The position numbers and the translations under genes are program-made. The notes beneath the pieces were generated by a model. The model saw only the letters and a program-made list of their open reading frames with translations. It searched no databases and was not told the origin of the DNA. Below are positions 43,179-50,142 of a stretch of DNA of 54,221 bases, piece by piece; the first letter of the stretch is position 1, and each line of letters opens with the position of its first letter. Location of the stretch: positions 1 to 54,221 of the forward strand of contig CALWSF010000025.1 in assembly GCA_944384125.1 (NCBI GenBank), written 5' to 3'. The stretch comes from an uncultured Lachnospiraceae bacterium. Its GTDB lineage: Bacteria; Bacillota; Clostridia; Lachnospirales; Lachnospiraceae.

Positions 43179-44236
43179 CTAAATAATCAGATAAAGATAA
43201 TTGAAAATCAGCTTACGCTGGTAATAACAATATTTTATTTTCCTTTGTATCATTCCGATCACGGCTGCATCCACGGCATCTCCTCCGGTATTTTCCGGAT
43301 CAAACGGATTATATGTACTCACATTGTCCCGGATGCGTATTACATACTCCCCGTCTTTTTCCAGAAGGCGAACAGCAATATAATATTTTCTGTTCATATT
43401 CTTAAGTCCAAACCTGATGATATTAAGAAGAATCTCTTCCGTTATCAGATTGATAAAGAGTGCCTGCCGCAGCTGAATGCTCCACTCATCACAGAGCCTC
43501 TCCAGATCTTCAGAAATCTGTACAACACTCTTTTCCTGTACAGGGTAATAATGCTCAAAAATACGCTCATCTTCCGGACAGAGTCTCTCAAGACAGCTTG
43601 GGGAACCAAAAAGAGATTCTGTCAGCAGAACACCAGCCCCGATGTTTCAGCAATACAAAGTGACAGAGAAGCTCCCACAATACCCATGCCAAATCCCAGC
43701 ATAAACAGAAAATCGAGGCACAGATTAACGGCAATAACTGTTGCCGCTGCCGCTGCTGCCAGTTTCGGATCTCCGTCCGTTCTTACCGACAGGGCAAAAA
43801 TATGATAAATCACAAATATCGGTGCAGAAAAAAACACCGAAAAAAGATAGCTGTTCGCCAGATAAAAAAGCTCCCCACGGGCGCCTAATAAAATACATAT
43901 TTCATTTCGAAACACCACCAGGCAGACCATCAGAAGAATACTGATTAAAAACCCGGCAGAGATCTGGGCATTAAAGGTTCTGTCTGCCTGCTTTACATCC
44001 GCCTCTCCCAACTGCCTGCCAGTCAGGATATTCGCTCCCGTTCCCACAGTAATGCCCAGCAGAGAATACAGCAAAAATACGGGTGTTGACAAATTTGTTA
44101 CTGCCAGCCCGTCGCTCCCCACAAAATTTCCCACAAGAATTGCATCTATCAGAGTTGACACTGTAACTCCAAACGAGGAACAGATACCCCACAGCAGAAA
44201 GCTGTGGTAAGCACTTTTTGCAAAACGTTCTTCCAT
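43179..44236 (-). pseudogene. Internally deleted MATE transporter-anti-sigma-type ATPase fusion
   Basis: From ATG 44236 the frame encodes the first six membrane helices of a MATE transporter (SFGVTVSTLIDAILVGNFVG opening, VGTGANILTGRQLGEAD) and stops at 43622-43624 after 204 residues. In the next frame, without a break, follows ESLFGSPSCLERLCPED and then an RsbW-like ATPase: EEILLNIIRFG (N-box) and IRIRDNVSTYNPFDP (G1 box), ending YQRKLIFNYLYL at 43179. The second MATE half is missing. A normal fusion would be about 550-590 residues, so an internal deletion plus frame change has removed some 240. Either piece alone might still be made. Confidence 0.75.
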
Positions 44237-44258
44237 AAATTACCCGGTATAAACCTGA

Positions 44259-44555
44259 CTACTCAATAGTCAGAATGTCGACGAATCCCGTTACCTCAAA
44301 CACTTCCATAATTATCTCATTCACATTATGTATTACCATTTTGCCCTGTTTGTTCATTTGCTTCTGGGCAGACAAAAGAATACGCAAGCCGGCAGATGAA
44401 AGGTATTCCAGCCCGGAAAAATCAAAGACCAGCTCCGTAACGCCGCCAAGAGACTGCTTCAGCTCAGCCTCCAGCTCAGGGGATGTCATAGTATCAAGCC
44501 GTCCGCTCAGTGCAATGTTCAGTACAGAACCCTGCGCATTTTTATTGATATCCAT
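44259..44555 (-). CDS. STAS-domain anti-sigma factor antagonist (RsbV/SpoIIAA-like)
   Basis: A 98-residue single STAS domain. The phosphorylation site is in FSGLEYLSSAGLRILL, where Ser in the DFSG...SSAG pattern is modified by the partner kinase. It is the switch component whose phosphorylation state is set by an HATPase kinase and a SpoIIE phosphatase, both encoded in the same operon. AAAGGAGG precedes ATG 44555; promoter at 44750-44778. No sigma factor gene is near, so its effector may be the MATE fusion or the sensor rather than a sigma factor. Confidence 0.92.
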   Translation of the reverse strand: MDINKNAQGSVLNIALSGRLDTMTSPELEAELKQSLGGVTELVFDFSGLEYLSSAGLRILLSAQKQMNKQGKMVIHNVNEIIMEVFEVTGFVDILTIE

Positions 44556-44749
44556 GTTTAAAACCTCCTTTTTTGCGAACCGGGCAAAACAGCCCTGCGG
44601 CCTGTCTCTCTGTATAAAAAAGGAAGCGGTTGTCCATCAGAATGCACAACTGCCCCTCATTTTTACACAAGCAGGCTGTACCCGCTTTCATAAACATCCA
44701 GCATATTTATTATATTGTTTTGCCGAAGCTCTGTTAAAAGTATATTCCC

Positions 44750-44778
44750 AGTATAACCTTTTTCACAGATTATGTAAA
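44750..44778 (-). promoter_or_regulatory. Sigma-A promoter of the STAS/SpoIIE operon
   Basis: TTTACA (44773-44778) and TATACT (44750-44755) with 17 bases between on the minus strand. The leader to the STAS start is about 190 bases and contains a small hairpin followed by TTTT near 44585-44605, which might attenuate. Confidence 0.65.
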
Positions 44779-44800
44779 TGACTTTCCCGGAAAACATCTT

Positions 44801-45220
44801 TTAAAAAGCAGGTTGAAATCTCCCATTGCGTATAACCGGATGCTGCCTCTGTTGTATATCAAAAATCTCCTTTATGGAGAGTAAAATTCTTGTTGCATCA
44901 TCTATATCTAAACTATTTATGACCGCTAAAGGTAATAACAAAAGGAATATTTGCTTATCCTGCCGGAAGTTTATCAACTCTTTGAACGGAATCGTCTTAA
45001 GAATGTAATGGCTGCCTGCGCAGGCAATCCGTTTGTCATTGATATAATATACTGTATCTCCTGGGTAAAACTCTATCTTTAAAGTTTGAGCAGGCTTGAG
45101 TTTACAAATCAGGGTTTCAGGTTCGTCTAAGTACCCATCTGATTCAGCTTCTATTTGTAAAAAATCGTCTTCCTTGCCTTTTAGTGCATCCCAGCAGCAG
45201 GCAATCCATTTTTCCCTCAC
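44801..45220 (-). CDS. Small hypothetical protein, accessory patch
   Basis: A 139-residue protein with no family I recognise. It begins MREKWIACCWDALKGKEDDF and is rich in Lys/Asp with a hydrophobic stretch IFLLLLPLAVI near residue 90. The start codon is GTG (45218-45220) with no visible ribosome binding site, so it may be truncated at the 5' end. It ends only 22 bases from the -35 of the STAS promoter. Size and context resemble orphan immunity or antitoxin-like proteins, but nothing confirms this. Confidence 0.45.
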   Translation of the reverse strand: MREKWIACCWDALKGKEDDFLQIEAESDGYLDEPETLICKLKPAQTLKIEFYPGDTVYYINDKRIACAGSHYILKTIPFKELINFRQDKQIFLLLLPLAVINSLDIDDATRILLSIKEIFDIQQRQHPVIRNGRFQPAF

Positions 45221-45406
45221 ACATAAAAATATTCAATTCCAGTTTGTCACACTGTTCCTGGCCCTGTTTTGCCTGTGTGCCAGGAGCCGAAAGTGCATGT
45301 ACCTATCCAGTCAAATAACAAAAGCAGCAATATGATTTGGCGATAATCAGGGGCATATTCCTATCTTAAATTTAATTATATTGATTTTGGAATTTTCTTC
45401 AATCCT

Positions 45407-45433
45407 GCTTTTGAGGCCCGGGGCCTCAAAAGC
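45407..45433. repeat. Perfect 13-bp palindrome with 1-base centre
   Basis: GCTTTTGAGGCCC-G-GGGCCTCAAAAGC is an exact inverted repeat with a single central base. It lies just beyond a terminator and lacks a T tract, so it may be a protein site or a former element end. The rest of 45221-45406 shows nothing I recognise. Confidence 0.55.
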
Positions 45434-45443
45434 CTGCAAGCAT

Positions 45444-45474
45444 AAAAAGAGGACAGCCGTTTTTCCGGCTGCCC
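45444..45474 (-). terminator. Terminator of the 45537-46040 gene
   Basis: CAGCCG (45454-45459) pairs with CGGCTG (45466-45471), extended with one mismatch, and T5 follows on the minus strand (45444-45448). It lies about 65 bases past the stop. Confidence 0.7.
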
Positions 45475-45536
45475 CTGTGGGTATCTATGGAGTTTTATTG
45501 TGTACCGGGTCGGTAAGCAGGAAAGATATATAAAGA

Positions 45537-46040
45537 TTATTCATCTGTGCACAGGTACGGTACTCCTCTCCAGGTCAGTTCAGGCATTTTGTCTACTTTC
45601 TCAAAATAAATATAAATAGTCTGGTTATCTCCCCAATATCCCGACTCCGGCATACGGGTACATACCGTAATGCTGTAAAAACCGTCCTCAAGAGGAATTA
45701 CCTGTTCCTCCGGAAAGTCAGTATTCCATCGAGATGTCCAGTATATGTCACAGAACTGTACTGATCCGCCTCGCACATCCAGTCCTAATCTGACCGAAAC
45801 AGGAAATTGTTCCATTATATCAGCAGCAGGCTGACCTGTTAAAAAATGCAAACTGAAATCTCCGCCCGTTCCAGTGCAGAATGCTGTAATATCTCCTTTT
45901 CTTATATGTTCTGCGATTTGCTGTGGTTCTATAAATTCATTAGTAAAAAAATCGCTTTCTGGTTCAACATAATCCATTGTTTTTGCTGAAAACAATGCAA
46001 TTCCCAGTCCATCAATTGCTAAATTAACTGTTTTGTTCAT
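45537..46040 (-). CDS. Hypothetical protein, possible immunity protein
   Basis: A 167-residue soluble, acidic protein that I cannot assign. It has an N-terminal hydrophobic strand (NLAIDGLGIALFSAK), an acidic middle and an aromatic C-terminal half (YWTSRWNTDFPEE, SGYWGDNQTIYIYFEKVDKMPELTWRGVPYL) suggesting a beta-rich fold. GGAGAAAGGGAA precedes the ATG and it has its own terminator, so it is a real, separately controlled gene. Small acidic size and neighbourhood suggest an orphan immunity protein for a contact-dependent toxin; this is inference. Confidence 0.55.
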   Translation of the reverse strand: MNKTVNLAIDGLGIALFSAKTMDYVEPESDFFTNEFIEPQQIAEHIRKGDITAFCTGTGGDFSLHFLTGQPAADIMEQFPVSVRLGLDVRGGSVQFCDIYWTSRWNTDFPEEQVIPLEDGFYSITVCTRMPESGYWGDNQTIYIYFEKVDKMPELTWRGVPYLCTDE

Positions 46041-46544
46041 GGTTCCCTTTCTCCTATCATAGTTTTGACTTCTGACTTTGTTTTTAAGAGCAGTATTGCC
46101 TGTCCCGGTCAGGCGTCACACAGCGCCCGGCAGCTTATACACTTTCTTTTCCCAAGTATTTTTTGGTATATTCTGTTTCACATTTAATCAGTTCTCCAAA
46201 TTTCAATGTACGGTCTATTACCGGTTTATCGTCTATTTTAAGAAATAGTATAGCATAATACTGTGAGCAAATCTATTCCTGTATCGCATATTTGAGTCCC
46301 CGCACCTGACAGATAAAAGGTCTGTTTCAGCAGCCCAAATGGGCTGATCAGGAACGTAATTCCCAGCAGAACCAGTCCGTTTTGCGGGAGTAAGCCATCA
46401 GAACAGCCACAGCGCAGGCGCTTCTAACAGAGCTTGTGTCTGAGCGTCGGTTAGCTCCCGTTCCTCCATCGTCATCACGCTGTTCTCCCGGACAGCGCAC
46501 TCACAGGTCTGGTTTATCCGGCCTATCTGGTCTTAGTATAATAA
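46041..46544. other. Gap with probable decayed coding sequence
   Basis: No intact gene in 504 bases. On the minus strand between about 46250 and 46530 broken frames read MEERELTDAQTQALLEAP then, in another frame, NGLVLLGITFLISPFGLLKQ, which look like pieces of a lost small membrane protein of a mobile element. GC content rises here compared with both sides. No promoter could be assigned with confidence. Confidence 0.35.
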
Positions 46545-46937
46545 ATGGCTGGCACATCTCTTCCTGTGGTTGAATTGTCCATGATTTTTAAGTACAATAA
46601 AACAAATAAACTGAAGTTTTCAGATGAGGTATCGGAAATGGAACATGATATAAATTTAAATATTCATTATACAGCACCAAAAGAGGTTTGGGAAAAAATC
46701 GATACAGTATATTATTCTATGCCATACTGGGCGGGAGATAAAAACGGGCCGCGATGGGTGGGGAAAGATATAGATTTATGGGCCTCCGTTGAACCGAGCG
46801 GAATACAGATTGCAGGAACAATGCCTGGCAATATTTGGGAAGATTGGTATGCTTTATTAAAAAAGCGCTTAACAGAAGTTTTAGGATATGAAATTGGCGA
46901 ACCCGAAGAAGGTTATGATTTTAAGCATTTTGGCTAA
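46545..46937 (+). CDS. Hypothetical protein, possible immunity protein
   Basis: A 130-residue plus-strand protein, or 99 residues if it starts at ATG 46638, which has GAGG eight bases upstream while the first ATG has none. The core reads HYTAPKEVWEKIDTVYYSMPYW, then GPRWVGKDIDLWASVEPSGIQIAGTMP and WYALLKKRLTEVLGYEIGEPEEG; Trp-rich, acidic, beta/alpha. It resembles immunity proteins of polymorphic toxin systems in size and composition. No toxin gene is intact nearby, only the small fragment at 46947-47102. Confidence 0.5.
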   Translation: MAGTSLPVVELSMIFKYNKTNKLKFSDEVSEMEHDINLNIHYTAPKEVWEKIDTVYYSMPYWAGDKNGPRWVGKDIDLWASVEPSGIQIAGTMPGNIWEDWYALLKKRLTEVLGYEIGEPEEGYDFKHFG

Positions 46938-46946
46938 CCTCCCTGA

Positions 46947-47102
46947 CATAGAGCAAATGGGCACGGCTTACAGAGGAAGAAAATATATATTATATGGTAC
47001 AAAACAGATAACAAAGTTGGCGTCAATGCACTTTCAGCTTCTGGTCTGGAGGCCAAAACGGCCAATGGACAAAGCAGCGAGTCAGAATACATGAGAAAAT
47101 AA
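46947..47102 (+). pseudogene. Short open fragment, possible toxin C-terminal remnant
   Basis: An open frame bounded by TGA 46944-46946 and TAA 47100-47102 reads IYIIWYKTDNKVGVNAL followed by SASGLEAKTANGQSSESEYM. It has no start codon with a binding site, yet the Ser/Gly/Ala-rich end reads like genuine protein. It sits between two immunity-like genes. Weak evidence. Confidence 0.25.
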
Positions 47103-47119
47103 ACAGATGGAGATCAGAT

Positions 47120-47557
47120 ATGTTTGAACACAGGTATGGAATCAAATTGAAAAAGGCTACTGCAGATGCTGCAGTTCTGAAACTGCTCCGCAAATATTTT
47201 CCAGCTCTGTCTTTTTCGGAACTTCGGGCCAAAATCCAGGCGCATGACTATGTATTTCTTTCTGATACGGAAAAAGACCAATACGATGGTAAGCGCCGAA
47301 TGGCAAAACTGTTGCGAGAATTTGATAAGATGCGCATTGAAACGGAATTGTTTGGAGAACGCAGAGACACTCCGGGGTTCTGGCAAGTGAAACCTGTGAG
47401 CCGGGAATATTTTAAAAATATACTTCAAAGAGGCAGAGAAATTACCCAGCAAGTGCTGGAAGATATCGAGCGCGAAACAGTGGGTTATATCAGTCAGAAT
47501 GCTAAGACAGATATCAATAAAGAAATATCTGAAATGCAGAAAGAAGACGAGAGATAG
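47120..47557 (+). CDS. Hypothetical basic protein
   Basis: A 145-residue, strongly charged, mostly helical protein (KKATADAAVLKLLRKYFPALSFSELRAKI at the start, then KRRMAKLLREFDKMRIETELFGERR). The first 45 residues faintly recall the ribosomal L7/L12 C-terminal fold used in several small accessory proteins. The long helix near the end (REITQQVLEDIERETVGY) could be a coiled coil. TGGAGATC precedes the ATG, so expression is likely. It is 51 bases upstream of the next gene and probably co-transcribed with it. Confidence 0.55.
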   Translation: MFEHRYGIKLKKATADAAVLKLLRKYFPALSFSELRAKIQAHDYVFLSDTEKDQYDGKRRMAKLLREFDKMRIETELFGERRDTPGFWQVKPVSREYFKNILQRGREITQQVLEDIERETVGYISQNAKTDINKEISEMQKEDER

Positions 47558-47608
47558 AGCGACAAACTGCAATTTTGTCAAAAGAAGAACCGGAGGTAAG
47601 AATAAGCA

Positions 47609-48067
47609 ATGAACACAATGGAAAAACAGCACATTCACGATTTATTTTTGGAAAAGAAGTATCTTGAGCTTTATAAGACTCAATCAGCAACATTGAATGA
47701 AATGCTGCTTGTCAATTCTCAGCAGAAATTTGAAGACTATCTAAAAAACGAAGATTTTTTGAAGGAAGATATTTTCTGGCTGTACTACGCGACAGTACAG
47801 GGCGAAAGTCTGCTGATTGGCGGATATGAGGAAGATGCTACCTCTAAGGTGTCTGCATTTCTGAAAGGACACCTGCCGGAAACTATATTTGCCGGGATTC
47901 AAAAATATCTGCAGGATATATATGTAGATATTGATGATAGAGATAACCTGCAGGAAAAAATAGAAATTTGCAATCAACTTTTATCAGACAGCGGCTACTA
48001 TATTCTAATAGACAGTGATGACACCTATTGTGCATTGGCTTATTTTTTGTCCGTAAAGCGCAGATAA
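47609..48067 (+). CDS. Hypothetical protein (DUF6630-like C-terminus)
   Basis: A 152-residue acidic protein. The C-terminal part, CNQLLSDSGYYILIDSDDTYCALAYF, has the strand-turn-strand pattern with acidic turn typical of small DUF6630-like and immunity-type proteins; the N-terminal half is helical (HDLFLEKKYLELYKTQS). CGGAGGTAAG precedes the ATG. It is the last of three plus-strand genes in the accessory patch. Function unknown. Confidence 0.55.
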   Translation: MNTMEKQHIHDLFLEKKYLELYKTQSATLNEMLLVNSQQKFEDYLKNEDFLKEDIFWLYYATVQGESLLIGGYEEDATSKVSAFLKGHLPETIFAGIQKYLQDIYVDIDDRDNLQEKIEICNQLLSDSGYYILIDSDDTYCALAYFLSVKRR

Positions 48068-48085
48068 TCAGCGGCAGGACCGGCG

Positions 48086-48132
48086 GCAATGTACTTCCGG
48101 TTCCTGACTCGAAGGCCCGGAAAGTACATTGC
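48086..48132. repeat. Long near-perfect hairpin after the accessory genes
   Basis: GCAATGTACTTCCGG (48086-48100) pairs with CCGGAAAGTACATTGC (48117-48132) with one bulged A. It lies 18 bases past the last plus-strand stop but has no T tract on either side. The remaining gap to 48378 shows only AT-rich sequence with a weak GCTC/GAGC stem. Confidence 0.5.
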
Positions 48133-48378
48133 GTGATATCCTGGCAGATCGGTCATTGCTATGAAATTTATGCCAGACACCATAAATCCGGCCAATGTCT
48201 CCGCAGAGCTATCTCTATGGAAAATCATATCTTTTATCTTTCCTTCAACCATTGGAGAGAATCAATTCTACACTCTCTCAGATATGATTCCTTAAAATTC
48301 TTTAATTGTAGCACAATCATGCTCTTTTTAGAGCTTCACTTTCATCATAAACCAGTTCCTTATAGGTGCCATATCTGC

Positions 48379-49347
48379 TTAATTCATCAGAGACTCTATA
48401 AAATCCATTATCTGCGAAACGGGTATTGCATATCCCATCCCCTCAACATCTGTCGAAGAAACCTTTGCCGTATTAATTCCAACTAATTCCCCGCTCATAT
48501 TGAGCAGTGCACCGCCGCTGTTGCCCGGATTGATTGCCGCGTCTGTCTGTATATAGGTGGAATTCCCTGAAGAAGTACTGATCGAGCGATCCAGTGCACT
48601 GACAATCCCCGTAGTCACGGACTGCCCATATCCGAGAGCATTTCCGATAGCAACCACCTGTTCTCCCACAACCAGCTCATCAGAGTTTCCAACAGTGACT
48701 GCAGAAATCTGAGAAAGTGTATCTGAAGACATTTTATCAACAGCTACTCTCAGCAATGCGATATCCATTGACTCATCATAACCGCAAAGCTCCGCCTCAT
48801 ATGTCTGATCATCCACAAATGTTACCGACAGGGTCGCTGCGCCTTCTACAACATGATAATTTGTTACCATATATAAATACGAATCATTTTCATAAATAAT
48901 CACACCTGAGCCGCAGCTTGTCGTTTCCTGAAGCTGCACCGGACCACGGCCGTTTCTTCCAAACTGACCAAAATAATTTTTTACCTCCTGCACCGAGATA
49001 TTTGTTACTGAAACAACAGAAGTAAGACCTTGCGCCGCAATCTCTGTAACATCAAGAGACTGACATGATGTGTCAGGCATATAATCCATCTGAGAAAAAG
49101 AAACTTCACTGCCCTGTACCATCTGCTGTTCTGAGGGTTCCGCCAGGCTTGAGCCTCCCAGCAGAGTATTCACTCCATAAAAACTCCCACCGGCAATCCC
49201 GCCGAAAATCGCAGCACTCAGAGCAAGCACAGCAGTTTTTCTGAAGATTCTTCTTTTCATTGTCCGTTTTTTTCTGCTGACCGGAGACACAGGATAATTT
49301 AGTTCTGATATACTGCCCGCTGACCTATATTTACGTTCGTTATACAT
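48379..49347 (-). CDS. HtrA/DegP-like S1C serine protease without PDZ domain
   Basis: A 322-residue membrane-anchored protease. One membrane helix (about residues 36-58, KTAVLALSAAIFGGIAGG) precedes a trypsin-like domain with the triad in VTNYHVVEG (His), SMDIALLRV (Asp) and NPGNSGGALL (Ser). It degrades misfolded proteins at the cell surface. The protein stops at SQIMDFIESLMN, where most HtrA proteins continue with a PDZ domain, so it is either a short form or truncated. ATG 49347 has AAGGAGGAT upstream; ACTTA repeats lie in its upstream region. Confidence 0.88.
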   Translation of the reverse strand: MYNERKYRSAGSISELNYPVSPVSRKKRTMKRRIFRKTAVLALSAAIFGGIAGGSFYGVNTLLGGSSLAEPSEQQMVQGSEVSFSQMDYMPDTSCQSLDVTEIAAQGLTSVVSVTNISVQEVKNYFGQFGRNGRGPVQLQETTSCGSGVIIYENDSYLYMVTNYHVVEGAATLSVTFVDDQTYEAELCGYDESMDIALLRVAVDKMSSDTLSQISAVTVGNSDELVVGEQVVAIGNALGYGQSVTTGIVSALDRSISTSSGNSTYIQTDAAINPGNSGGALLNMSGELVGINTAKVSSTDVEGMGYAIPVSQIMDFIESLMN

Positions 49348-49415
49348 AAGCCATCCTCCTTTCAGACACCCATCTGTTTTTTTGCATACATTTTGCTTTA
49401 CAGGCACAATGTAAC

Positions 49416-49450
49416 ACTTATCACTTAAACAGACTTAAAACAGAAACTTA
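49416..49450. repeat. Four ACTTA boxes upstream of the HtrA-like gene
   Basis: ACTTA occurs at 49416, 49423, 49433 and 49446; the two middle copies extend to ACTTAAACAG and ACTTAAAACAG, a direct repeat of 10-11 bases. Such phased repeats can bind a response regulator. Position about 70-100 bases upstream of the gene fits a stress-type control site. Confidence 0.4.
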
Positions 49451-49503
49451 ATTTAAATTAAATCAGTATCTGAAATGATTTGCTGTCCTGCCCTTATACG
49501 AAT

Positions 49504-49869
49504 TTAAATTATGCTGACTATCATAATAGCGGTATATACAAGTAAAAATACAACCCACAGCAAAACACCGACTGATATGACAATCAGCCACGGACGCTTT
49601 TTCCTGCCATGTATATCCTTACGATAAACAAAAAACTCAGCAGGATTATCAGGGTTTACATGGACCGTCATTGTCTCTCCTTTTTGCGCATACAAAAACA
49701 TCCATCCGCCATACTGTTCTCCCTTTACATAATACTCAACAAACTGCTTATGATAACTCGAAGCCGGATCGTTTATTCTGCGTTTACATCTGGTAACTGT
49801 CACAATACCAGGTACAGCCAGTGTACAACGCTTCTTAGCTCTTCCCCCTACATTATGCGCTTCAATCAT
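49504..49869 (-). CDS. Small membrane protein, DUF3592-like
   Basis: A 121-residue protein with a soluble beta-rich N-terminal part (GIVTVTRCKRRINDP, FVEYYVKGEQYGGWMFLYAQKGETMTVHVNPDNPAEFFVY) and a single membrane helix at the C-terminus (RPWLIVISVGVLLWVVFLLVY). The pattern of strand, YxxGxxY and NPxxPxxF matches DUF3592-type proteins. AGGGGAGGG precedes the ATG. Function unknown. It is the last host gene before the rpsI junction. Confidence 0.65.
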   Translation of the reverse strand: MIEAHNVGGRAKKRCTLAVPGIVTVTRCKRRINDPASSYHKQFVEYYVKGEQYGGWMFLYAQKGETMTVHVNPDNPAEFFVYRKDIHGRKKRPWLIVISVGVLLWVVFLLVYTAIMIVSII

Positions 49870-49944
49870 ATAACCCTCCCCTAAGACCTGAAATCAAACA
49901 CTCTCTATTTTACAGCCATTTTCAGACAGAGTATATCAGAGTAT

Positions 49945-49979
49945 AAAAAACCCCAGAAAACCTTGATTTTCCGGGGTTT
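49945..49979 (-). terminator. rpsI transcription terminator at the element junction
   Basis: A long stem (49945-49960 with 49967-49979, one mismatch) and T6 on the minus strand, directly downstream of the rpsI tail. It marks the host side of the junction. Confidence 0.8.
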
Positions 49980-50091
49980 GTAAGCATTTTCGATAACTGA
50001 TTATCTCTTGCTGAACTGCGGAGCGCGACGTGCAGCCTTTAAGCCGTATTTTGTCTGACCTCACGTTCCCTTTCTCTATTTTCCGGGGTTT
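49966..50091. repeat. 14-base direct repeat flanking the rpsI tail
   Basis: ATTTTCCGGGGTTT occurs at 49966-49979 and again at 50078-50091, with similar bases continuing (TTTCG). One copy is the right arm of the rpsI terminator, the other lies in the element just before the integrase gene. It may be an integrase arm site or a partly duplicated attachment region. Confidence 0.5.
50001..50051 (-). pseudogene. rpsI: 3' end of rpsI (ribosomal protein S9), attachment-site copy
   Basis: The minus strand here reads KYGLKAARRAPQFSKR followed by TAA, the C-terminus of ribosomal protein S9. Upstream an in-frame TGA follows within a few codons, so only this tail is present. It is followed by the normal rpsI terminator. 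This is the pattern left when an integrative element inserts at the 3' end of rpsI: the intact gene would be rebuilt at the far end. The host chromosome is to the left, the element to the right. Confidence 0.85.
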
Positions 50092-50142
50092 TTAGCGATT
50101 TCGCTAATTTCTTTACCCCTTGATTTACCCCAAACCAGGGGC

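Noticed and set aside
43119-43805. Plus-strand frame across the MATE-ATPase region
   Set aside because: Antisense to sequence that clearly encodes transporter helices and an ATPase domain.
44556-44800. SigB-type promoter for the STAS operon
   Set aside because: No GTTT-N14-GGGTAT match; a good sigma-A promoter is present instead.
47114-47638. Minus-strand frame opposite the basic hypothetical gene
   Set aside because: The plus-strand gene has a good ribosome binding site and protein-like composition; the antisense frame is Phe/His/Leu-rich without one.
48028-48486. Plus-strand frame between the accessory genes and the protease
   Set aside because: Overlaps the protease end and the long hairpin, has no binding site and no recognisable protein pattern.
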